64,000 bases of DNA from JASHPR01 sp963749145 (GTDB lineage: Bacteria; Actinomycetota; Actinomycetes; Streptosporangiales; Streptosporangiaceae). The notes beneath the pieces were generated by a model, which saw only the letters and a list, made by a program, of their open reading frames with translations, was not told the origin of the DNA and searched no databases. Of this stretch, positions 46,098-55,515 are shown piece by piece. Location: the NCBI GenBank assembly GCA_963749145.1, contig CAVVLN010000004.1, positions 1,302,001-1,366,000 on the forward strand. The letters are read 5' to 3'. Positions within the stretch are counted from its first letter, which is position 1; each line of letters starts with the position of its first letter. A program made the position numbers and the translations under genes.

Positions 46098-46955
46098 TCA
46101 GGGCAGGCGGCCGAACGCGCGCAGCGTCCGCAGGGCGCGGAGCGTTTCCGCGCCGCGGCAGTCGGCCTCGGCGGCGGGGCCGATCGTCTCCCAGCTGATC
46201 GGCCAGCCGCCGTCGTCACGCTGGGCAGCCGCCAGGTCGCCGAGATGCGCGTCGATGACCGACGGCTCGAACAGGCCGATCCAGCGGCTGTCCGGCGCCG
46301 GGGCGTAGTGCAGCGGCGTGACCCCGTAGCCGGGAGCAGAGGGGTCGAGCCGGAACATCCGCAGCGCGGCCAGCTGGCCGCGCGCCCGGGCGGCCACGGC
46401 GCCGGCGCGCTCGCGGTCGGGGACCCAGGCCAGGAACGACAGCATCTCCCCGAAGCTGTGCGCGTCCTCCGGCAGCCCGGCGTCGATCTGCTGCCAGCAG
46501 AAGGCCGTCGCCGCCTCCCGCCAGGGATGGTCGATGTCCCACTTCCAGAGCACCGCCGCGAGGCCGCCGGTGGGGTTCACGTCGGGGGCCAGGGCCCAGT
46601 CGGCCATGTGCGGAGCCCGCGGGTAGTCGCGGTACGCCTCGGTCAGCAGGCCCACACCCGGGCCGAGCCGCGCGAGGAACCCGCACGCCCCGAGGACCAG
46701 GTCGCGGTCGGGGCGGCCGGCCGCGTCCATGGCGGCGAAGGCGACCTCGACGTCGAGCGGCTGACTGTCCGGCACCCGCTTGTCCGGCTCGAGCCCGTGA
46801 CCGAAGCCGCCGTCCGGGTTGTGGTAGCCGCGCAGGGCATCGACCACGGTGCCGGGGGCGGCCCCGTCGAACAGGACGCCGAACATCCTGCGTTCCAGCA
46901 GGCGGCCCTCGGCGTAGAGGAAACGGCGGGCGTCATCAAAACGTGGCTTTCTCAT
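46098..46955 (-). CDS. Prenyltransferase/squalene-oxidase-repeat-like toroid protein
   Basis: 285 residues. Two QW-like repeats, GYHNPDGGFGHGLEPD and QRDDGGWPISWE, with intervening helices suggest an alpha/alpha toroid like terpene cyclases and prenyltransferases, but the cyclase DXDD motif is absent. No signal peptide. ATG 46955. Commonly annotated as a hypothetical or prenyltransferase-like protein in actinobacteria; activity unknown. Confidence 0.75.
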   Translation of the reverse strand: MRKPRFDDARRFLYAEGRLLERRMFGVLFDGAAPGTVVDALRGYHNPDGGFGHGLEPDKRVPDSQPLDVEVAFAAMDAAGRPDRDLVLGACGFLARLGPGVGLLTEAYRDYPRAPHMADWALAPDVNPTGGLAAVLWKWDIDHPWREAATAFCWQQIDAGLPEDAHSFGEMLSFLAWVPDRERAGAVAARARGQLAALRMFRLDPSAPGYGVTPLHYAPAPDSRWIGLFEPSVIDAHLGDLAAAQRDDGGWPISWETIGPAAEADCRGAETLRALRTLRAFGRLP

Positions 46956-47205
46956 GCCACCGGTCTATCGCCTGCGGCCGACTGCCGTCTTGAACGTTTC
47001 GGATGTCCCCGGCCTGGGTCGCGGCTGGCCAGGTGGGTGCGCGAGCGGACAGCGGCTGGGCCGGGAGGCCTCATGCTGGCCGCCGAGGGCGAAGGCCGGG
47101 CGGTTCATCAGCGACAAGGCGCGGGCGAGGCCCGGCAGCCACCTCACGTTTGGGCGCGGCCGGCCGTTTACTGGGCAGGAAAGCCAGCAGGCCAAGGAGG
47201 CCGCG

Positions 47206-47694
47206 ATGACCGTCAGCCATACGATCACCGAGTCACCGCTGGGCGAGCTGACCCTGGTCGCCGACGATGGCAGGCTGACCGGCGTGTACTTCCCGCACCA
47301 CTGGTACGCCCCGGACCCGGCCACGTTCGGCCCGCGGTCCGAGGCCGGGCTCGCGGCGGCCAGGGACCAGCTCGCGGAGTACTTCGCCGGCGACAGGACC
47401 CGGTTCGAGCTGGCGCTGGCGCCGCGCGGCGACGCGTTCCAGGCCAAGGTCTGGAAGCTGATCGCCGACATCCCCTACGGCCGGACCACCACGTACGGGG
47501 ACCTGGCCCGGGCCGTCGGCGGCGCGGTCACGCCGAGGGACGTGGGCGTGGCCGTGGGACGCAACCCCCTGTCCGTGGTCGTGCCGTGCCACCGGGTGGT
47601 CGGCCAGGATGGCCGCCTCACCGGATACGCCGGCGGGCTGGCCCGCAAGAGGTTCCTGCTCGACCTGGAGGAGGCGGCCGCGAGGCTGTTCTAG
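47206..47694 (+). CDS. ogt: Methylated-DNA--protein-cysteine methyltransferase (MGMT), first copy
   Basis: 162 residues. Suicide repair of O6-alkylguanine: active site VVVPCHRVVG with the acceptor Cys, helix-turn-helix Arg finger region YGDLARAVGGAVTPRDVGVAVGRNP, and C-terminal GYAGGLARKRFLLDLE. ATG 47206 follows AAGGAGG. The frame is open further upstream but that is non-coding. It is the first gene of a three-gene unit with an ECF sigma factor and a second MGMT. Confidence 0.95.
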   Translation: MTVSHTITESPLGELTLVADDGRLTGVYFPHHWYAPDPATFGPRSEAGLAAARDQLAEYFAGDRTRFELALAPRGDAFQAKVWKLIADIPYGRTTTYGDLARAVGGAVTPRDVGVAVGRNPLSVVVPCHRVVGQDGRLTGYAGGLARKRFLLDLEEAAARLF

Positions 47695-47696
47695 CC

Positions 47697-48197
47697 GTGA
47701 CCACCGTGACCAGCAAGCCGCCCTTCGAGGCCGTCGTGGCCGAGCACGGCGCGACCGTGCTCCGGGTCTGCCGGGCCATCCTCGGCCGGGCCGACGCCGA
47801 CGACGCCTGGTCGGAGACGTTCCTGGCCGCGCTCACCGCCTACCCGGGGCTGCCCGCCGACGCCAACGTCGAGGCGTGGCTGGTGACGATCGCGCACCGC
47901 AAGGCGATCGACATCACCCGGGCGGCGGCCCGCCACGCGGTCCCGGTCGCCAGCGTGCCCGACCGGCCCGCGGCCGCGCGGGCGGACGGGCGGGACCTGG
48001 ACCTGGCCGGCGCGCTCGCCGCCCTGCCCCGCCGGCAGCGGGAGGCCGTCGCCTACCACTACCTGGCCGGGCTCCCGTACGCCGAGGTCGCCGCGGTGAC
48101 CGGGAGCAGCACCGACGCGGCGCGCCGGGCGGCCGCCGACGGCATCGCGCGGCTGCGCCGGACCTATCCCGGCGCCGAACTACCAGACGGAGACTAA
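47697..48197 (+). CDS. ECF-type RNA polymerase sigma factor between two MGMT genes
   Basis: 166 residues. Region 2: LRVCRAILGRADADDAWSET with TFLAALTAYPG and AWLVTIAHRKAIDITR; region 4: ALAALPRRQREAVAYHYLAG and LPYAEVAAVTGSSTDAARRA. GTG 47697 begins 2 bases after the ogt stop. No anti-sigma gene is adjacent. Its placement suggests control of, or auto-regulation with, the alkylation response, which is inference. Confidence 0.9.
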   Translation: MTTVTSKPPFEAVVAEHGATVLRVCRAILGRADADDAWSETFLAALTAYPGLPADANVEAWLVTIAHRKAIDITRAAARHAVPVASVPDRPAAARADGRDLDLAGALAALPRRQREAVAYHYLAGLPYAEVAAVTGSSTDAARRAAADGIARLRRTYPGAELPDGD

Positions 48198-48200
48198 GAG

Positions 48201-48809
48201 ATGACCACGAATCACGATCCAGGCCTGCTCGAGGCCCTGCCCCCGGTCACCGACGCGGACCTGGCCGCGCTGCACGACCGGCTGGTGCGCGACGCGGACG
48301 CCGCGGGCGTGCTTGACGTGGCCTACCGCACGCTGGACACCCCGGTGGGCTCGCTGCTGCTCGCGGCCACCCCCGGCGGGCTGGTCCGGGTCGCCTTCGC
48401 CAGCGAGGGCCACGACCATGTGCTGGAGACGCTCGCCGCGCGGGTCAGCCCGCGGATCCTGAACGCGCCCGGGCGGCTCGACGCCGCCGCGCGCGAGATC
48501 GACGAGTACTTCGCCGGCCGGCGCCACGCCTTCGACCTGCCGCTCGACTTCCGGCTCAGCGCCGGATTCCGGCGCACGGTGCTCAGCCACCTGCCCGGCA
48601 TCGGCTACGGGCATACCGCCAGCTACGCAACGGTCGCATCGGCCGTGGGCAGCCCCCGGGCGGTCCGGGCCGTCGGCACCGCGTGCGCGACCAATCCGCT
48701 GCCGGTCGTCGTCCCCTGTCACCGGGTCATCCGCTCGGATGGCCACCTGGGCGGCTACCGGGGCGGCCCGGCCGCCAAGCGGCTCCTGCTCGACCTGGAG
48801 GCGGCGTGA
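48201..48809 (+). CDS. Methylated-DNA--protein-cysteine methyltransferase, second copy with N-terminal extension
   Basis: 202 residues. VVVPCHRVIRSDGHLGGYRGG holds the acceptor Cys, and YATVASAVGSPRAVRAVGTA is the DNA-binding helix region. About 37 extra N-terminal residues (ALPPVTDADLAALHDRLVRD) distinguish it from the first copy. ATG 48201 lies 3 bases after the sigma factor stop, so all three genes are one transcript. Confidence 0.94.
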   Translation: MTTNHDPGLLEALPPVTDADLAALHDRLVRDADAAGVLDVAYRTLDTPVGSLLLAATPGGLVRVAFASEGHDHVLETLAARVSPRILNAPGRLDAAAREIDEYFAGRRHAFDLPLDFRLSAGFRRTVLSHLPGIGYGHTASYATVASAVGSPRAVRAVGTACATNPLPVVVPCHRVIRSDGHLGGYRGGPAAKRLLLDLEAA

Positions 48810-48850
48810 CCACCTGGAAAGGCCGGGTCGACTCCCCCGGCTGGCTGCTG

Positions 48851-49762
48851 CTAGCCGCCCGGGGTGATCAGGCCGGACTCGTAGGCGAGGACTACGGCCT
48901 GGGCCCGGTCGCGCAGATCGAGCTTGGTCAGGATGCGGCTGACGTGGGTCTTGGTCGTCTGCTCGGCGATGACCAGCGTGTCGCTGATCTCGGCGTTGGA
49001 CAGGCCGCGCGCGATCAGCCGCAGGACCTCGGTCTCCCGGCTGGTCAGCGCGCTCAGGGCGGCCGGCGGCGCCGGCGCGGCGCGCGGGGTGCGGGTGAAG
49101 TCCTCGATGAGACGGCGGGTGATGGACGGGGCGAGCAGCGCGTCGCCCGCGGCGACCACCCGGACCGCGTGCACGAGCTCGGCGGCGGTGGCGTCCTTGA
49201 GCAGGAAGCCGCTCGCCCCGGCGCGCAGCGCCTCGTAGACGTAGTCGTCGAGGTCAAAGGTGGTGAGCATGAGGACCTTGGGGTGATCGTGGCCGGCCGC
49301 GGAGAGGATCTCGCGGGTGGCGCTCAGGCCGTCCTGCACCGGCATCCGCACGTCCATGAGGATCACGTCGGGGTGCAGGGCGGCGGCCAGCCGGATCGCC
49401 TCGGCGCCGTCGGCCGCCTGCCCGGCGATGGCCATGCCCGGCTGGGCCGCGAGCACCGCGGCGAAGCCCTCGCGCACCATCGCCTGGTCGTCAACGATCA
49501 GGCAGCGGGTGATCCCGCCGCCGGCCGCGCCTCCGCCCGGCGCACTCCCCTCGGCTGCGCCTGCTGCGGCCGCGACGGCCCCTCGGGCCCCGGCCTCTCC
49601 CCCGGCCGCGACCTCGCTCCCGGCCGCGACGGCCCCTCGGGCCCCGGCCTCTCCTCCGGCCGCGACCTCGCTCCCGGCCGCGACCTCGCCTCGGGGCCCG
49701 GCCTGTCCCCCGGCCGCGACCCGGCCCCCGGCGGCACCAGGTCCGGGGCTGGCCGTGGTCAC
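48851..49762 (-). CDS. NarL/FixJ response regulator with an 80-residue repetitive N-terminal extension
   Basis: 303 residues. The receiver proper begins about residue 84 (RCLIVDDQAMVREGF; phospho-Asp in VILMDVRMPVQDG; Lys in GFLLKDATAAEL), and a LuxR helix-turn-helix ends the protein (LTSRETEVLRLIARGLSNAE). The first 80 residues are Gly/Ala/Glu repeats with an 18-residue unit (EVAAGGEAGARGAVAAGS). ATG 49762 overlaps the kinase stop as ATGA, which supports translation of the extension, though an internal start cannot be excluded. Confidence 0.9.
   Translation of the reverse strand: MTTASPGPGAAGGRVAAGGQAGPRGEVAAGSEVAAGGEAGARGAVAAGSEVAAGGEAGARGAVAAAAGAAEGSAPGGGAAGGGITRCLIVDDQAMVREGFAAVLAAQPGMAIAGQAADGAEAIRLAAALHPDVILMDVRMPVQDGLSATREILSAAGHDHPKVLMLTTFDLDDYVYEALRAGASGFLLKDATAAELVHAVRVVAAGDALLAPSITRRLIEDFTRTPRAAPAPPAALSALTSRETEVLRLIARGLSNAEISDTLVIAEQTTKTHVSRILTKLDLRDRAQAVVLAYESGLITPGG
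49568..49740. repeat. 54-bp tandem repeat in the response-regulator 5' end
   Basis: Two near-identical 54-bp units from about 49568 and 49622 and a third degenerate one to about 49740, each built from smaller GGCCGCGAC blocks. They encode 18-residue Ala/Gly/Glu repeats on the minus strand. Confidence 0.85.
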
Positions 49763-51225
49763 GCGGCCTGGTGGAGGGGGAGGGTGGCGGAGACGATGAA
49801 CCCGCCGCCGGGGGCGGGACCGGCGGACAGGGACCCGCCGAGCAGGGCGACGCGCTCACGCATGCCGACCAGGCCCTGCCCGGGCCCGCTCCCGCCGCCG
49901 GCGGGGGCGGCGGGCGCGGGAGGGCCATTGACCACGCGCAGCGAGACCGCGCGTTTATCGTGGCCGACCGACACGCTGACCGGCGCGCCGGGCGCGTGGC
50001 GGCTGGCGTTGGTCAGCGATTCCTGCACGATCCGGTACGCGCATACCCCCACCCCGGCCGGCACGGCCGGCCACGGCGCCGGGGCGGCCAGGTCCACGCT
50101 CACTCCCGCCGCCCGGGCCGCCGCCACCAGGCCCGGCACGTCGCCCAATTGCGGCTGCGGCGCCCGCGCGGCCGGCCCGTCGGACCGCAGCACCCCCAGC
50201 AGCCGTCGCATCTCGCCCAGGGCCTCGCGCGCCGCCCCCGACAGCGACCCGAACTCCCCGGCCGCCGCCAGGTCCAGCCCGGCCAGCCGGAACGGCGCGC
50301 TCTCGGCCCGCACCGCGATCAGCGACAGGTGATGCGCCACCACATCGTGCAACTCCCGCGCGATCCGCGCCCGCTCCTCCAGCACCGCCCGCCGGGCCTG
50401 CTCCAGCTCCGCCCGCTCCGCTTCCCCGGCCAGCACCAGCTGGGCCCGCCGCCGCCCCGCCATGGCGTCGGCGGCCACGGTCACGACCAGCAGCCCCGCG
50501 ACCCCCGCCGCGCACGGAACCGCGCCCAGCCCGGCGCCGCCGCCTTCCCGCCACACCCACGGGAGCACGGTCAGCCCGGCCATCCACCACAGCACCGGCC
50601 GCGGCTGCCGCGCTCCCGCTACCCCCAGCGTCACCACCACCCCGGTCAGCAGCACCGGGCCCCACGCCCAGCCCCACGCCCAGCCCACATGCGCCCACGG
50701 CACCGCCCACAGCCCGATCCAGGCGAGCCGCCACCCCAGCAGCGGGTACCGCCCGGCCAGCGCCACCGGCGCCACCACCGCCAGCGCCAGCAGCACCGCC
50801 AGGACCATCGGCCCGACCGGCCCGGTGAACATCGCCCAGCCCACCGGGCGGACCTGGGCGACCACATGCGAGACCGCGACCGCCGAGACTCTCAAGCCGC
50901 GCGCGGACGGCCGGCCACGCCATACGGCCGGCGGCGGTCCGGCCACTATCTGCTGGTTGGCCCGAAGCAGATCGATGAGGCTCGTGATGCCGCGCAGGCT
51001 GGCCAGGCTGGCCAGCGACAACAGCACCGTGACCACGGCCAGGCCCGCGTACACCGCCCGCCGCTGCCAGGGCGAGCGCCACACCGGGGCCGGGTCACCC
51101 CCGGCCACCACCCCGGCCAGCCCCCGCCACAACCAAGCCACCACCAGGCCTGCCCGGCCCGTCCGCTGCCCGGCCCGGTCCCAGCCAGCACGCACCACTG
51201 CCATCACCCCAGCCCGCTGCCGCAC
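49759..51225 (-). CDS. NarL-type sensor histidine kinase, multi-pass membrane
   Basis: 488 residues. Six or so hydrophobic segments (about 50-250), then RARIARELHDVVAHHLSLIA with the phospho-His, and HATPase motifs (YRIVQESLTNASRHAPGAPV; GQGLVGMRERVALLGG). It is cognate to the regulator downstream (4-base overlap). The ligand is unknown. Confidence 0.93.
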   Translation of the reverse strand: MRQRAGVMAVVRAGWDRAGQRTGRAGLVVAWLWRGLAGVVAGGDPAPVWRSPWQRRAVYAGLAVVTVLLSLASLASLRGITSLIDLLRANQQIVAGPPPAVWRGRPSARGLRVSAVAVSHVVAQVRPVGWAMFTGPVGPMVLAVLLALAVVAPVALAGRYPLLGWRLAWIGLWAVPWAHVGWAWGWAWGPVLLTGVVVTLGVAGARQPRPVLWWMAGLTVLPWVWREGGGAGLGAVPCAAGVAGLLVVTVAADAMAGRRRAQLVLAGEAERAELEQARRAVLEERARIARELHDVVAHHLSLIAVRAESAPFRLAGLDLAAAGEFGSLSGAAREALGEMRRLLGVLRSDGPAARAPQPQLGDVPGLVAAARAAGVSVDLAAPAPWPAVPAGVGVCAYRIVQESLTNASRHAPGAPVSVSVGHDKRAVSLRVVNGPPAPAAPAGGGSGPGQGLVGMRERVALLGGSLSAGPAPGGGFIVSATLPLHQAA

Positions 51226-51366
51226 CCAGCCAGACTAGGCCGCCCGACACCCCCTGGTCGTCCCGCCGCGGATTGTCATACCCAGGTATGACGCCGTCCG
51301 GGGGCTTGCCAGCAAACCACCCCGGAGCCGTAGGATTCGGTACCTCCGGACCAGGGGGTGACATAG

Positions 51367-52527
51367 ATGCAAGTGTCGGCCGAACCGGTAACGGCCGGGA
51401 CCACCTCCCGGCGCGCCGCGGGCGCCGCCTTGTCGCTGCCCGAGCGGGTCCGCCAATTCGGCCGCGCGTACCGGATGGACATCGCCTGGGCGATCTTCGT
51501 CGGGCTGAACCTCGTCGCCATGCGGCTCATCCCGGCCTGGGGATCCATCCCGTTCCTCATCATCTGGATCAGCCTGATCACGGTCTACGGCTTCCGCCTG
51601 TGGCGCCTGGGGTCAACCGTGCTCACGGTCTCGCTGGTGTCGCTGGCGACCGGCGGCCTGATCGGCTGGCAGGTGCTGCGGGGCGAGCAGGACGGGGACT
51701 ACCTGGCCGAGGTCCCGCTGCTGGCCGTGATGTTCGTGATCGTGGTCTGGCACGCCCGGCGGCGGCAGGCGGCCCTGGAGGAGATCAAGCGGGTCTCGGA
51801 GCACAACCTGGTCCTGCTCGATCAGCAGCGCCGCTTCCTGCAAGACGTCTCGCACGAGCTGGGGACGCCGATCACCATCGCCCTCGGGCACGCCGAGCTG
51901 ATCAGCCACGCCGCTACCGACCAGACCATCGCCCGGGACGCCCGCGTGGCCGTCGAGGAACTGCTCCGGATGCGCCGGCTGGCCAACCGGCTGGTGCTGC
52001 TGGCCTCGACCGACAGCCCGGATTTCCTGCACCGGGCCCCGGTGGACACCGCCGAGCTCGTGATGGAGATCCTGCACCGGTGGAGCCAGACACCGCGGCG
52101 GTGGTCGCTGGGCGCCCTGACCGACGCGCGGGTGCAGGCCGACCGGGACCGGCTGACCGTGGCCCTGGACGCGCTCATCGAGAACGCCGTCGACCACACC
52201 GACCCGGACAGCCGGATCGAGCTCAGCGCCCGGCGCCAGGGCGACCAGGTCGTCCTCGGCGTCAGGGACTCGGGCACCGGCATCCCCGCAGCGGAGATCG
52301 GGCAGATCTTCGACCGGTTCACCCGGGTCGGGACGGGGCGCAGCCGCCAGACGGGCGGGTTCGGCCTCGGGCTCGCGGTCGTGAAGGCGATCGCCGAGGC
52401 GCACCAGGGCGCGGTCGGCGTGCGCAGCACGGTCGGCCAGGGCTCGCTCTTCGAGTTGTTTCTCCCGGCCGCGCCGGAACTCCCCGGCTTAACAGCGGCA
52501 CTGGACCGGCAGGCCCTGCCGGGTTAG
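51367..52527 (+). CDS. Orphan HisKA-type sensor histidine kinase
   Basis: 386 residues. Three or four membrane helices (about 38-140), then QRRFLQDVSHELGTPITIAL with the phospho-His, N-box DALIENAVDHTD, G1 VRDSGTGIPA, G2 GGFGLGLAVVKAIAEAH. This EnvZ/PhoR-type kinase has no adjacent response regulator, since the neighbours belong to the NarL type or to the LuxR-type ATPase. ATG 51367. Confidence 0.92.
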   Translation: MQVSAEPVTAGTTSRRAAGAALSLPERVRQFGRAYRMDIAWAIFVGLNLVAMRLIPAWGSIPFLIIWISLITVYGFRLWRLGSTVLTVSLVSLATGGLIGWQVLRGEQDGDYLAEVPLLAVMFVIVVWHARRRQAALEEIKRVSEHNLVLLDQQRRFLQDVSHELGTPITIALGHAELISHAATDQTIARDARVAVEELLRMRRLANRLVLLASTDSPDFLHRAPVDTAELVMEILHRWSQTPRRWSLGALTDARVQADRDRLTVALDALIENAVDHTDPDSRIELSARRQGDQVVLGVRDSGTGIPAAEIGQIFDRFTRVGTGRSRQTGGFGLGLAVVKAIAEAHQGAVGVRSTVGQGSLFELFLPAAPELPGLTAALDRQALPG

Positions 52528-52783
52528 CGACCGGAGCCTGCCCGGGCGAGCGACCGGAGCCTGCCCGGGCCGGAGCCCGGTGACCGGACCGGGCGGCATC
52601 TCGCTGCGTGGGGGCCGGAATCATCCGAATCGTGGGATGCGGCACCCAGACGGGGCGATTTCAATGGACCGTGCGATGAGGTGCTTGCTTGCGGCCTGGG
52701 CAAGCCGGAGCGCCCGCAGCCCCGATGTGTGATCGTCCGTCGAGCGGCCACCAGGTCACGGCTGGGAGGGAACGGCAGATCCG

Positions 52784-55486
52784 ATGGCGACATCGGTGGC
52801 TAGGCAGGAGGCGGCCCGGACCCGGCGGCCGGCCGCGATCGGTGACCCGATCCTGGCCTCGAAGGTCACGGCGCCCGGCGTGCCCGGGTGGGCGATCCAG
52901 CGCCCGCGGATAACCAGGCTGATCGCCCGGGGGGTGCGGCGGTGCCCGCTGACGGTGATCACCGGTCCTCCGGGCGCGGGCAAGACGATGGCCCTGGGGT
53001 TGTGGGCCGCGGCGGAACCGGGCGCGGTCGCCTGGGTGTCGCTGGACGGCTACGACAACCGGCCCGGGGTCTTCTGGTCCTACGTGATCGCGGCCATGCG
53101 CCGGGCCGGCCTGAGCCTGCCCAGGACGCTGTCCGCCACCCCGCGGGGGCGGGCTCCCGGTCATGTCTTCCTGCTGCAGCTCGCGTCCGCGCTGGCGGCC
53201 CAGGATCCCCCGGTGGTCCTGATCCTCGATGACCTTCATATGATCACCGAGCCGAAGGTGCTGGACGGCCTGGAGTTCGTGCTGCGGAACGCCGGGCTCG
53301 CCCTGCGCCTGGTGGTCTCGTCCCGGATGGACCCCCTGCTGCGGCTGCACCGCTACCGGCTGGCGGGCGAACTGGCCGAGATCCGCGCCGACGCCCTGGC
53401 GTTCGACACCGCCGAGGTCGGCGCGCTCATGGCGCAGCGCGGCAGCAGGCTCTCGGCGGAATCGATCGCGTGCCTCACCCGGCGGACCGAGGGCTGGGCG
53501 GCCGGCGTCCGCCTCGCCGCGATCTCCGTGGTCACCCAGCCCGACCCCGACCGGTTCATCACCGACCTGATCGCCGAGGACAGCGCGCTGACCGGCTATC
53601 TGGTCGACGAGGTCCTGGCCGCCCAGCCGCCCGAGGTCCGGGACCTGCTGCTGAAGACGAGCATCCTGGAGCAGGTCAGCGCCGACGCCGCCCGCGACCT
53701 GACCGGCAGCGAGCAGGCGGCGGGAATCCTGGAGAACCTGGCCCGCGCGAACGCCTTCGTCCAGCCCATCGGGCGCGACTGGTACCGGTATCACACGCTG
53801 TTCGCCGAGGTGCTGCGGCTCAAGCTGAGGCGCGAGCATCCGGACCAGGCGCCGTCGCTGCGCCGACGCGCGGCCCGGTGGTACGAGCGGAACGGCCGGC
53901 TGACCGAGGCGGTGCGGCACGCCGCCGAGATCGGCGACTGGACCCTCGCCTCCGGCATGGTCATCGACGCGCTGGCGATCACCGAGATCATCGAGCCGCG
54001 GTGCGGCCAGCCCCTGGCCGAGGAGTTCGCGGACATGCCGTCCCGCGACGCGTGGACCGAGCCCCAGCCGTATCTGGTCGCCGCCGCGGTGGCGTACGCC
54101 GACGGCCGGCCCGCCGCCGGCGCCGCGGCCCTGGACACGGCCGAAGCCATCCTCGAACGCCTGCCCGGCGACCAGCAGGCCGCGTCCCGGCTGGCCGCCG
54201 CGATGATCCGGCTCGCCGCGGCGCGCCGCAGCGGGAACCTGGCCGAGGCGACGACCGCCTCGGCCCGGGCCGAGGCGCTGGCCGGCCGGCTCCCGGGCAG
54301 CCAGATCGCCCGGCATCCGCGGATCGGGGCCCGCGTGCTGTCCGGCCGGGGAGCCGTCGAGCTGTGGGCGGGCCATTTCGGCGAGGCAGCCCGGCTGCTC
54401 GAAGCGGGGGCGGCCGCCGCGGCGGCCTGGGACGACGACGGCGAGCGAGCCGACTGCCTCGGGCATCTCGCCGTGGTGGAGGCGATGCACGGCCGGCTGG
54501 GCCGGGCCGCGGACCTGGCCGGCCGGGCCGTGGCCGCCCCGGCCGCCGACGACCACCGGTCAGCCGTCCCGCACCCCAGTGCCGCGGCCCTGGTCGCGCT
54601 GGCCGGCGTGCACCTCGAGCGCGGCGAGCTGCGGGAGACGCGCAGCCTGCTCAAGCAGGCCGACGCCGCCCTGGGCGCGAGCCCGGACCGGCTGATCGGG
54701 GGGCTGGCCGGCCTGGTGGCGGCCGGCTGCGCCCTGGCCGAGGGAGCCATCCCGGCGGCCGGCCAGATCGTGGCCAGGGCCCGCTCCGGATGGGCCATTC
54801 CGGCGTGGCTCGAGCAGATGCTGAGCCTGGTCGAGTCGCGGGCGTGCGCGGCGGCCGGTGACATCCGGGCGGCCCTCGCCGCCGCCGGGCGGGCTGATCG
54901 CGACGATTCACCCGAGGCCGCCGTCACCCTGGCCCAGGCGTGGGTGGCGGCCGGGGACGGCCGTAACGCGCGCCGGGCGCTCGAGCCCGCGCTGGGCGCC
55001 GGGAGCGGGGCACCCGAACGGGCCCGGCTGCACGCGTGGCTGGTCGACGCCCGGCTCAGCTACGACGCCGGTGATCGTGCCCGCGGCCGCCGGTCGCTGG
55101 CGTCCGCGCTGCGGCTCGCCGAGCGCGAGCAGGTCCGGCTGCCGTTCGTCCTGGAGCGCGGCTGGATCGGGCCGGTGCTGCGGCGTGACCCCGGGCTGGC
55201 CGACACCCACCGGCGGCTGTTCGCCGCGAGCCTGCGCGACGGCCGCGCGGCGGCCCTGGCCCGGGTACCGCAGCAGGCGCCGCCGACCGCGATCGAGCAG
55301 CTCACCGAGCGCGAGCGGGAGGTGCTGCGCCACGTCTCGGGCATGCTGAGCACCGCCGAGGTCGCCAGCGAGCTGTACATCTCCACCAATACCGTCAAGA
55401 CCCATCTCAAGAGCATTTACCGCAAGCTGGCGGCGACCCACCGCGGCGAGGCGGTCCGCCGCGCCCGGCAGCTCAACCTGATCTGA
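52784..55486 (+). CDS. Large ATP-binding LuxR-family (LAL/MalT-like) transcriptional regulator
   Basis: 900 residues. STAND-type ATPase: Walker A GPPGAGKT at residues 61-68, Walker B VVLILDDLHM, then winged-helix and tetratricopeptide-like helical repeats (about 400-820) for ligand or partner binding, and a LuxR helix-turn-helix at the C-terminus (LTEREREVLRHVSGMLSTAE). MalT-type domain order and length. The 255-base gap before it shows no gene. Targets unknown. Confidence 0.93.
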   Translation: MATSVARQEAARTRRPAAIGDPILASKVTAPGVPGWAIQRPRITRLIARGVRRCPLTVITGPPGAGKTMALGLWAAAEPGAVAWVSLDGYDNRPGVFWSYVIAAMRRAGLSLPRTLSATPRGRAPGHVFLLQLASALAAQDPPVVLILDDLHMITEPKVLDGLEFVLRNAGLALRLVVSSRMDPLLRLHRYRLAGELAEIRADALAFDTAEVGALMAQRGSRLSAESIACLTRRTEGWAAGVRLAAISVVTQPDPDRFITDLIAEDSALTGYLVDEVLAAQPPEVRDLLLKTSILEQVSADAARDLTGSEQAAGILENLARANAFVQPIGRDWYRYHTLFAEVLRLKLRREHPDQAPSLRRRAARWYERNGRLTEAVRHAAEIGDWTLASGMVIDALAITEIIEPRCGQPLAEEFADMPSRDAWTEPQPYLVAAAVAYADGRPAAGAAALDTAEAILERLPGDQQAASRLAAAMIRLAAARRSGNLAEATTASARAEALAGRLPGSQIARHPRIGARVLSGRGAVELWAGHFGEAARLLEAGAAAAAAWDDDGERADCLGHLAVVEAMHGRLGRAADLAGRAVAAPAADDHRSAVPHPSAAALVALAGVHLERGELRETRSLLKQADAALGASPDRLIGGLAGLVAAGCALAEGAIPAAGQIVARARSGWAIPAWLEQMLSLVESRACAAAGDIRAALAAAGRADRDDSPEAAVTLAQAWVAAGDGRNARRALEPALGAGSGAPERARLHAWLVDARLSYDAGDRARGRRSLASALRLAEREQVRLPFVLERGWIGPVLRRDPGLADTHRRLFAASLRDGRAAALARVPQQAPPTAIEQLTEREREVLRHVSGMLSTAEVASELYISTNTVKTHLKSIYRKLAATHRGEAVRRARQLNLI

Positions 55487-55515
55487 CTCCCGCAGGCGCC
55501 TCCGGGGATGCTGCG

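Noticed and set aside
48683..50332. Plus-strand 549-codon frame across the two-component genes
   Set aside because: Antisense shadow of the response regulator and kinase; His/Arg/Gln-rich without motifs.
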